Shown here piece after piece: positions 32,780-38,648 of a stretch of DNA of 38,648 bases. Each line of letters opens with the position of its first letter. Positions within the stretch are counted from its first letter, which is position 1. Below the pieces are notes generated by a model. It was not told the DNA's origin. It searched no databases and saw only the letters and a list, made by a program, of their open reading frames with translations. The stretch is from Pseudanabaena cinerea FACHB-1277 (lineage in GTDB: Bacteria; Cyanobacteriota; Cyanobacteriia; Pseudanabaenales; Pseudanabaenaceae): positions 1 through 38,648 of the forward strand of contig NZ_JACJPY010000038.1 in the NCBI RefSeq assembly GCF_014696345.1, written 5' to 3'. The position numbers and the translations under genes were made by a program.

Positions 32780-33535
32780 ATGGGTAGTATCGTCATCAAT
32801 GCTAGTCCTGTGGAGCTATGTTCCGCAGATGATATTCAGGCTGTAATTCGCGCTGTTTACAAGCAGGTGCTGGGCAACCCCCATGTAATGGACAGTGAGC
32901 GTTTTATCAAGGCTGAGTCACAATTGTGCGATCGCAAAACATCGGTACGCGAATTTGTGCGAGCGATTGGCAAATCAGAATTTTATCGCGATCGCTACTT
33001 CACCTCATGCGCTCCTTACCGCTTTGTAGAACTGAACTTCATGCATTTCCTTGGTCGTCCGCCCCAGTCTCAGGCTGAAATTTCTGAACATATTGTGCGT
33101 TGTGTGACCGAAGGCTATGATGCAGAAATTGATTCTTACATTGATAGCGATGAATATCAGAATGCTTTTGGCGAAAATGTAGTTCCTTTTATCCGCAGCA
33201 ATACGCAATCTGGACAAAGCCAAGTGACATTTAACCGTATGTATGCGCTCAATCGTGGTAATTCGCAAATTAGCAGCGCTGTCAAATCTTCGCAGTTGGT
33301 TTTTGAGGTTGCCACCAACAGCAGCAACAAAATCACACCCGCCAGTATTAGTTTTGGTGGTTCTGGTGAAGCCAACAAGAAGAAGTTCAAGATTTTGGTT
33401 CAAGGTTCTAAATTTGATACTCGTCGTCGTGTCAGCACCAGCACCTACTTAGTAGCGGGAGACAACATGACTGCACAAATCCAACGGATTAATCGTACTT
33501 CTGGCAAGATTATCAGCATTACTGAGGTCGCTTAA
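32780..33535 (+). CDS. cpeC: Phycobilisome rod linker, CpeC-like
   Basis: A 251-residue rod linker. The PBS-linker domain covers about 15-150 (AVYKQVLGNPHVMDSERF, SVREFVRAIGKSEFYRDRYF, RFVELNFMHFLGRPPQSQAE, YIDSDEYQNAFGENVVPFIR), and the C-terminus is a CpcD domain (KFKILVQGSKFDTRRRVSTSTYLVAG...ISITEV). It joins biliprotein hexamers in the rod. CpcC, CpeC, CpeD and CpeE share this layout; I favour CpeC because a cpeR-like and a cpcL gene follow, matching the known cpeC-cpcG2-cpeR1 unit under CcaS/CcaR control. The ATG has a strong GGAGG 6 nt upstream. The call as linker is certain, the letter is not. Confidence 0.85.
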   Translation: MGSIVINASPVELCSADDIQAVIRAVYKQVLGNPHVMDSERFIKAESQLCDRKTSVREFVRAIGKSEFYRDRYFTSCAPYRFVELNFMHFLGRPPQSQAEISEHIVRCVTEGYDAEIDSYIDSDEYQNAFGENVVPFIRSNTQSGQSQVTFNRMYALNRGNSQISSAVKSSQLVFEVATNSSNKITPASISFGGSGEANKKKFKILVQGSKFDTRRRVSTSTYLVAGDNMTAQIQRINRTSGKIISITEVA

Positions 33536-33610
33536 TCCCATCCTATAGCGGCTGACGAATGAGTGCTTACGCATTTGAAAGCAAAGATCCAATCCCAGTA
33601 AGAGTTTTGA

Positions 33611-33641
33611 GTTTTCATTTTGCCGTAGGCAAAATGAAAAC
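33611..33641 (+). repeat. Perfect 14-bp hairpin between cpeC and cpeR
   Basis: GTTTTCATTTTGCC, loop GTA, GGCAAAATGAAAAC. Outer TATAGC and GCTATA (about 33544 and 33643) extend the symmetry, so it may be a small mobile repeat. In the transcript it could act as a partial terminator or processing site that sets cpeC above cpeR levels. Confidence 0.65.
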
Positions 33642-33694
33642 TGCTATAAGTCCTCATATTTTTCCAGTCCAGGTGTTCCAAACTCTGATCGCTT

Positions 33695-34033
33695 ATGAGC
33701 CTTTTGATTGCTACTTCTCCTGTGAGCATATTGCCGCCCATCGCTGAAAAGAAAATACAATCTTGGATTCGTAGTCGTCATGTCATTTGTTCGGGGAACT
33801 TTTTTGTCTTTGAAACAGTTGATTATGCGGCTCTTGAGAGATTTAACGAATCGATTAAGTCCTTAGGCGGAACTGTCGTTTCTATAGCTGCAATCGGTAA
33901 AATTTGGATTGGAGGACATCGCCAAGTTGTTTTATATCGGGCGCGGGCAAGCTTGCATACACCCCACCATAATTTAAAACACTACTGGATAAAATACGGC
34001 AACTTCAAAACCAGATTTCAAGTAATTGATTAG
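33695..34033 (+). CDS. cpeR: CpeR-like phycoerythrin operon activator
   Basis: A 112-residue protein with IQSWIRSRHVICSGNFFVFE (about 21-40), LERFNESIKSLGGTVVSI, IGKIWIGGHRQVVLYRARAS and LHTPHHNLKHYWIKYG. I recognise this as the CpeR family: a small activator needed for phycoerythrin gene expression in chromatically acclimating cyanobacteria. The first ten residues are variable, and the ATG has no clear ribosome site; GTG at 33722 or TTG at 33731 could be the true start. It lies between two rod-linker genes, as expected for a green-light unit. Recognition is from memory of the family. Confidence 0.75.
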   Translation: MSLLIATSPVSILPPIAEKKIQSWIRSRHVICSGNFFVFETVDYAALERFNESIKSLGGTVVSIAAIGKIWIGGHRQVVLYRARASLHTPHHNLKHYWIKYGNFKTRFQVID

Positions 34034-34055
34034 TTGAATCCTTGATTTTAGAAAA

Positions 34056-34107
34056 GAACTTTACAAGAGAACTTTACAAGAGAACTTTACAAGAGAACTT
34101 TACAAGA
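34056..34107 (+). repeat. Four perfect 13-bp tandem repeats before cpcL
   Basis: GAACTTTACAAGA is repeated four times without change (34056, 34069, 34082, 34095), ending 8 bp before the cpcL ATG. Each unit contains CTTTACAA, the first eight positions of the CcaR G-box CTTTNCNATTT, and AAGAGAA, which can serve as a ribosome site. Copy number may vary by slippage. Confidence 0.85.
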
Positions 34108-34115
34108 GAATATTT

Positions 34116-34853
34116 ATGCCACTTCCTTTATTAGCATACAAGCCCCTATCCCAAAATCAGCGCGTAAATGGGTTTGAAGTCGCAGGTGATGAGCAGCCTC
34201 GGATTTTCAGCACTGATAGCTTACTGTCCAGTGTTGAGCTAGATTTCTTGATTGCTGCTGCCTATCGTCAAATCTATAATGAACAGCAAATGCTAGAAAA
34301 TCACCGTCAAGTAACCCTAGAATCGCAATTGCGATCGGGGCAGATTACGGTGAGAGGATTTATTCGCGGCTTAGCATTGTCCGACTCCTTCAGACGGTTA
34401 ACCTTCGACTGCAACAATAACTATCGCTTTGCAGAGATTTGCATTCAGCGAATTCTGGGGCGTAATGTCTATAGCGATCGCGAAAAGATTGCTTGGTCGA
34501 TTGTAATTGCCACTAAGGGCATCCAAGCTTTTGTGGATGAACTGCTCAATAGTGAAGAATATCTCAATAATTTTGGTGATAGCATCGTTCCTTACCAACG
34601 GCGGCGGATCTTGCCTCAGCGCACTAAGGGAGAAATTACTTTTGCTCATATGCCGAGGTATGGCGCAGACTATCGCGATCGCTTGCCCAAACAAGTCTAT
34701 AAGGGCGATTGGGGGGCGGCAAAATTGGATTATGTCCTTTGGGAATGGCAAAAGAACCCACCCGCAATTGTCGGCAAAATTGGCGCAGGGATTACCTATG
34801 CTGGGGCTGGATTTATTGGTTTACTGATATTGGCAGTTTTACTTGGGTTGTAG
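34116..34853 (+). CDS. cpcL: CpcL (CpcG2), membrane-anchored rod linker
   Basis: A 245-residue linker with a PBS-linker domain (AAAYRQIYNEQQMLENHR, TVRGFIRGLALSDSFRRL, RFAEICIQRILGRNVYS, LLNSEEYLNNFGDSIVPYQ; about 45-165) and a C-terminal hydrophobic helix (IGAGITYAGAGFIGLLILAVLLGL, about 221-245). The TM tail separates CpcL from CpcG1, which links rods to the core. CpcL builds rod-only phycobilisomes that sit on the thylakoid membrane and favour photosystem I. It follows cpeR by 82 bp containing four tandem 13-bp repeats, and ends before a clear terminator. Confidence 0.92.
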   Translation: MPLPLLAYKPLSQNQRVNGFEVAGDEQPRIFSTDSLLSSVELDFLIAAAYRQIYNEQQMLENHRQVTLESQLRSGQITVRGFIRGLALSDSFRRLTFDCNNNYRFAEICIQRILGRNVYSDREKIAWSIVIATKGIQAFVDELLNSEEYLNNFGDSIVPYQRRRILPQRTKGEITFAHMPRYGADYRDRLPKQVYKGDWGAAKLDYVLWEWQKNPPAIVGKIGAGITYAGAGFIGLLILAVLLGL

Positions 34854-34876
34854 ATCTTATAATTCTAAATAATCCT

Positions 34877-34904
34877 AAAAAAGCCTTGCATTGCAAGGCT
34901 TTTT
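34877..34904 (+). terminator. Rho-independent terminator after cpcL
   Basis: AAAAGCCTTGC (from 34877), loop ATT, GCAAGGCTTTT: a GC-rich stem with A-run before and T-run after. It closes the cpeC-cpeR-cpcL unit. Confidence 0.9.
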
Positions 34905-34967
34905 AACAGTATTTGGGTTTAGGTTAGCCCGTTGTCACTACATCCTAAAATTGCGATAGTTGAAAAT

Positions 34968-37583
34968 ATGACCAGTTTGTATGTGATTGGAATTTGCCTT
35001 AACTTTCTGGTTGTGTTGATCGGTTATTTCTTCTGGAGCAAAGAGGGCATTCGCCGTCTTCAGACAGAGAAATTATTACGCAAGCAAAGCGATCGCGAAA
35101 GACTGGTTACGCAAATTGCCCATCAAATTCGCCAGTCCCTCAATCTCGATCAAGTCCTTGCCACGACCGTTAAAGAAGTTCAACTATTTCTGCAAGCCGA
35201 TCGCGTCTTAATCTATCGTCTCTGGGATGATGGCACTGGTAGCGCCATTCATGAAACTGTTTTATCGCCCTATCCCAGCATTTTAGGGCAGGTGTTTCCC
35301 GAAGAAGTTTTTCCTAAGCAATATCATCAGGCTTACTCCTTGGGCAAAGCTCGCTCTATTGGCAATATCGAACAGGCTGATATAGAATCCTGTCTAGCGG
35401 ATTTTGTGAAACAATTTGGCGTTCAAGCGAAGCTAGTTGTACCAATCATTCAAGAAAATCGCCAAAGCGAGCATTCACAAAACTCACAGCCCTATCTTTG
35501 GGGGCTTTTGATTGCCCATCAATGCGATCGCCCCCGTCAATGGGAAAATTGGGAAGTGGAACTAATGAAGCAACTCGCCACCCAAGTTGCGATCGCCATT
35601 CAACAATCAGAACTTTATCGGCAGTTGCAACATCTCAATACGCAACTAGAAGAGCGTGTCCAACAGCGCACCACTGAACTCGCCACCGCTAACCTGTCCC
35701 TAAGAGCAGAAATTTCTGAGCGTCAGCGTACTGAAATTGCGCTACGCCATACCAATGAGACATTGCAAGCCCTTGTTAGTGCTTCCCCTCGTGCAATTTT
35801 TATGCTGGATTTAGAAGGGAAAGTTAAGATCTGGAATCCAACGGCTGAACAAATGTTTGGCTGGACAGAAGCAGAAGTAATTGATCGCCCCTGTCCAATT
35901 TTATTAGACGATCGACTAGAAGATTTGACAACTCTGCAAAGTAGTTTGCTGCAAGGTAAAACCTATACTAGGGTGGAAATGACGCGCCAAAGAAAAGACG
36001 GATCGGCGATCGATATCGTCTTCTCAGCAGCACCTTTACCCGATAACCATGGACAGATCAATGGCATTGTGGCGGTGGTCGCCGATATCACCGAACAAAA
36101 ACTGCAAGCTGCACAAGTGCGGTTACTGCAATCGGTTGTGGTCAATACCAATGATGCGATCATTGTCACTGAAGCGGAACCAACCGAGGGGTTAGGACAT
36201 CGGATTATCTATGTAAATGAGGCATTTACAAGTATTACTGGCTATCAACCCCACGAAGTATTAGGACAAACCCCCAAAATTTTGCAAGGTGTCAAGACCT
36301 GTCAAGCAGAACTTCAGAAAGTCCGTCAAGCTCTGTCTATTTGGGAATCTGTCACCGTTGAAGTCATCAATTACCGCAAAGATGGTTCAGAATTTTGGAA
36401 CGAGTTTAGTTTAGTGCCAGTGGCTGATGCGAAGGGCTGGTATACCCATTGGATTGCAGTGCAGCGAGATACAACTGAGCGCAAAAAGGTCGAGCAGGCG
36501 CTGCGTCAAAGTGAAGAACGCTTCCGATCGCTAATCGAAAATGCCTTAGATATCATCATGATTTTGGAGATTAATGGCACAATCAGTTATGTTAGTCCAT
36601 CGGTTGTCAAGGTCTTGGGTTATGGTGTTACTGACCTCGTGGGTGCAAATATACAGGCATTTATCCATGGCGATGACTGGGTACTTGCAATCGAACGCTT
36701 GACTAATATCGCATCACAGGAATTGCAACTTCCCATTGAATTTCGCCATCGGCATCAAGATGGAACTTGGCGCATTCTGGAAGCCATCAGTCAACCCTTT
36801 GTCGATAGTACTGATGTCATGCAGATGATGGTGAATGCTCGCGATATTACCGAACGCAAACGTCTAGATGAAATTCGGCTTGCCTTGGAACGCGAAAAGG
36901 AACTAAGTGCCTTAAAAACAAGATTTTTCTCAATGGCTTCCCATGAGTTTCGCACGCCGTTAAGTACAGCATTAGCAGCAGCGCAAGTTCTCGAAAATTC
37001 GCAGCAGGAATGGGACAATACGGAAAAGCGATTACGCAATTTACATCGCATTCAAGATGCGGTGAGGAATATGGTGCAGTTGCTGGATGATATTTTGACC
37101 ATCAATCGCGCTGAAACGGGCAAACTTGCCTTTAATCCTAAACCCATTGCTCTAGAAGCATATTGCCGTCATTTTATGGAGGAAATGCAACTCAATGCGG
37201 GTAATCAACACCAGCTTACTTTTAATTGTCATGGGAAGTCGCAGCACGTATGTCTGGACGAAAAATTATTGCGATCGATGCTCTCTAACTTACTTTCCAA
37301 TGCGATTAAATATTCGCCACAGGGGGGTAATATTTCCCTTTCTCTAGAGTTTGAATTAGAGCATCTGAGTCTCGAAGTGCAAGATCAAGGGATTGGGATT
37401 TTATTAGAAGATCAAAAGCAATTGTTTGAGCCATTTCATCGGGGTAAAAATGTCAAGACTATCTCTGGTACTGGATTGGGTTTAGTTGTTGTTAAAAAAT
37501 GTGTGGACTTACATCAAGGCAAAATTTCGATCCAGAGCGCCGTGGGATTGGGAACGACTTGCATTGTCACAATTCCCTTGTGA
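34968..37583 (+). CDS. Membrane GAF-PAS-PAS-PAS sensor histidine kinase
   Basis: An 871-residue kinase from the ATG at 34968; TTG at 34932 is an alternative. One N-terminal TM helix (LYVIGICLNFLVVLIGYFFW), a GAF domain (about 45-215) with ADIESCLADFV, VQAKLVVPI and LWGLLIAHQCDRPRQWE, a coiled coil (LEERVQQRTTELATA), three PAS domains (about 260-640), HisKA with FSMASHEFRTPLS and HATPase with SNAIKYSP, DQGIGI and GTGLGLVV. The GAF resembles bilin-binding cyanobacteriochrome GAFs; the Cys in ESCLADF sits where the chromophore Cys lies. The TM-GAF-PAS-HK layout and the place behind cpcL recall CcaS, but I cannot confirm a bilin or green/red type, and no ccaR-like gene is in the window. Confidence 0.85.
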   Translation: MTSLYVIGICLNFLVVLIGYFFWSKEGIRRLQTEKLLRKQSDRERLVTQIAHQIRQSLNLDQVLATTVKEVQLFLQADRVLIYRLWDDGTGSAIHETVLSPYPSILGQVFPEEVFPKQYHQAYSLGKARSIGNIEQADIESCLADFVKQFGVQAKLVVPIIQENRQSEHSQNSQPYLWGLLIAHQCDRPRQWENWEVELMKQLATQVAIAIQQSELYRQLQHLNTQLEERVQQRTTELATANLSLRAEISERQRTEIALRHTNETLQALVSASPRAIFMLDLEGKVKIWNPTAEQMFGWTEAEVIDRPCPILLDDRLEDLTTLQSSLLQGKTYTRVEMTRQRKDGSAIDIVFSAAPLPDNHGQINGIVAVVADITEQKLQAAQVRLLQSVVVNTNDAIIVTEAEPTEGLGHRIIYVNEAFTSITGYQPHEVLGQTPKILQGVKTCQAELQKVRQALSIWESVTVEVINYRKDGSEFWNEFSLVPVADAKGWYTHWIAVQRDTTERKKVEQALRQSEERFRSLIENALDIIMILEINGTISYVSPSVVKVLGYGVTDLVGANIQAFIHGDDWVLAIERLTNIASQELQLPIEFRHRHQDGTWRILEAISQPFVDSTDVMQMMVNARDITERKRLDEIRLALEREKELSALKTRFFSMASHEFRTPLSTALAAAQVLENSQQEWDNTEKRLRNLHRIQDAVRNMVQLLDDILTINRAETGKLAFNPKPIALEAYCRHFMEEMQLNAGNQHQLTFNCHGKSQHVCLDEKLLRSMLSNLLSNAIKYSPQGGNISLSLEFELEHLSLEVQDQGIGILLEDQKQLFEPFHRGKNVKTISGTGLGLVVVKKCVDLHQGKISIQSAVGLGTTCIVTIPL

Positions 37584-37607
37584 GTGCAAAGCATTGTAAA
37601 AAGATAC

Positions 37608-37700
37608 AAAAGGTACTCACTAGCTTTATCGAAATATGGGCAAGAAAAGAAAGAATGGTTGAAGACATTCTTGGAATTAGCCAATGGCATACCATCAGTT
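37608..37700 (+). pseudogene. Fragment of an ISAs1-family transposase
   Basis: The translated segment YSLALSKYGQEKKEWLKTFL followed by ELANGIPS matches the N-terminal region of ISAs1 transposases (typically ...EFGKAKEEWLKTFLELPNGIPSH). Only about 30 codons remain; the rest, including the DDE core, is absent, and the frame runs on into unrelated sequence. No inverted ends are visible. It lies between the histidine kinase stop and a convergent gene. Confidence 0.7.
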
Positions 37701-37733
37701 TTTGTTAAGAAGCGTGTGCGGTTGCCCTGTAAT

Positions 37734-38648
37734 CTATCCCCGAATCACCGTAATCACCCTGCCGTCAGGACTCTGAGCAATTTCGGTCGTGGTGCGATCG
37801 CTGACTGGCGGCAAATTGGGGCGGCGATCAAAAATTACTAGCCAACCCGTATCCAAATTCAATCCCGATAGATATTTATCCAATTGCTTTAGTCCTTCCG
37901 CTAACGGATCGGGTCTGCCCTCGCGCCATACCTTTAGTTCCATTCCCAAAATCACATCACCATAGCGTAAACAAATATCCATCCGCCCAGAACCGATCGC
38001 ATATTCTCTCTCTAACGTACCGCCACCATTCACCACGCGATGCAAAAAAGCCATTAATACTAAATGGGGCGCAATCTCAGGATAGGGCGTACTTTTAAAT
38101 AAAGGTTCTCCATGTTGCCGCCAAAAGTCGAGAAAAGAATCTAGTAATCTCTCAGGTAAGAATTTACCAGTATTACTTAACCAAATCGGTTGAATATAGC
38201 CAATTGAGGCGGAAGTCGTGTAAGTTAGGACTCTTGGCAAGACTTCTTGATAGATGGGATTGGCAATTTGTAATCCATGCTGATTGGTACAAAGCCCTAA
38301 ATCTAATACATAGCGAATATCATCCTGCGGCACATCGGTTAATTCTGAACCTGCTAGAATTGGCTGTATAATTGCCCTGACACGATCTTCTCTTAATCTC
38401 TCGGCAAGACTATCCAAATGAGTGTCTTGTCTCTGAATCAGAATCTCTTTGGCTTGATTGATTAGCTCCACCGTAATCGGAATCGCGGGATCGGGAGCCA
38501 TATATTCGGTAATTTCCTTAGCGATCGCATTGACTAGCCAAGGTTGCCCTTGTGTTAAATGGAATGCTAAGTTAACCGCTTCTTCCGTAAATATTTGTCC
38601 AGTAGCTTCAGTATGTTGATGATAAAGTCTTCTCACTTCATCTTGATT
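37734..38648 (-). CDS. AAA-like ATPase with nuclease-like C-terminus, 5' end outside window
   Basis: The 3' part (more than 300 codons) of a leftward gene that stays open to the window edge; upstream codons read NQDE before VRRLYHQHTEATG. The visible part includes the lid region of an AAA-type ATPase (FTEEAVNLAFHLTQGQPWLVNAIAKEITEYM) and a C-terminal PD-(D/E)XK-like module: RMDICLRYGDVILGMELKVWR (D, then ExK) with QLDKYLSGLNLDTGWLVIFDRR. Such ATPase-nuclease proteins are common in cyanobacteria and often thought to be defence- or mobile-element-related, without proof. The P-loop lies beyond the window. The GTG at 38636 should not be taken as a real start. Confidence 0.75.
   Translation of the reverse strand, partial: NQDEVRRLYHQHTEATGQIFTEEAVNLAFHLTQGQPWLVNAIAKEITEYMAPDPAIPITVELINQAKEILIQRQDTHLDSLAERLREDRVRAIIQPILAGSELTDVPQDDIRYVLDLGLCTNQHGLQIANPIYQEVLPRVLTYTTSASIGYIQPIWLSNTGKFLPERLLDSFLDFWRQHGEPLFKSTPYPEIAPHLVLMAFLHRVVNGGGTLEREYAIGSGRMDICLRYGDVILGMELKVWREGRPDPLAEGLKQLDKYLSGLNLDTGWLVIFDRRPNLPPVSDRTTTEIAQSPDGRVITVIRG

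Noticed and set aside
34116-34853. CpcG1 rod-core linker
   Set aside because: The C-terminal hydrophobic helix is the mark of CpcL/CpcG2.
1-38648. tRNA or rRNA genes
   Set aside because: No cloverleaf or rRNA-like segment was recognised in the intergenic regions; a covariance-model scan would settle it.

Overview
The window is chromosomal DNA from a cyanobacterium. The evidence is the very frequent HIP1 octamer GCGATCGC, phycobilisome rod-linker genes, a cyanobacterial-type nrtABCD transporter with a fused NrtC, and protein families typical of the phylum (Uma2, STAND-WD40, TPM/Psb32-like). A filamentous Pseudanabaena-like organism is plausible, but this is a guess from gene style.

Left part (1-13225), defence. 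A Uma2-family gene is followed by a 29-repeat CRISPR array (about 954-3238) and a leftward operon: HD-less cas10/cmr2, cmr3, cmr4, cmr5, a long double-RAMP cmr6 (probably fused to a cmr1-like half), a PD-(D/E)XK-like gene, a second Uma2 gene and a CARF-HEPN (Csm6/Csx1-type) RNase. The operon runs straight into the array. A WYL-domain regulator is divergent from cas10. There is no cas1, cas2 or cas6. The repeat has a 5' hairpin and ends in GATTGGAAAC when read on the minus strand. This matches the III-B variant known from Synechocystis 6803 (III-Bv), where RNase E replaces Cas6. Odd points are a sharp switch in repeat type along the array, a small acidic ORF inside the array, hairpin-preserving G-U changes on one strand only, and a Cmr4 without the expected catalytic Asp.

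Middle part (13310-27410), housekeeping and transport. It holds a small exported Pro-rich protein, pyrE, a TPM-domain membrane protein, a large membrane Fe-S protein with a cyclic-nucleotide-binding-like C-terminus, nrtABCD (nitrate/nitrite ABC uptake) whose three internal gaps all carry palindromic MITE-like repeats, an ArgRS-like protein reduced to its tRNA-binding part, a two-TM K+ channel with an RCK domain, a conserved hypothetical protein and rsmD.

Right part (27442-38648), signalling and light harvesting. A 1662-residue STAND NTPase carries 14 WD40 blades (two propellers), with a palindromic repeat inserted in frame in its NTPase domain. Next comes a rod-linker cluster, cpeC-like, cpeR-like and cpcL (membrane-anchored rod linker). 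A tandem CTTTNCNATTT-type G-box upstream of it is the known CcaR target, so green-light control of a cpeC-cpeR-cpcL unit is likely. A GAF-PAS-PAS-PAS histidine kinase lies just behind the terminator. The window ends with an ISAs1 transposase scrap and the 3' part of an AAA-like ATPase with a nuclease-like tail.
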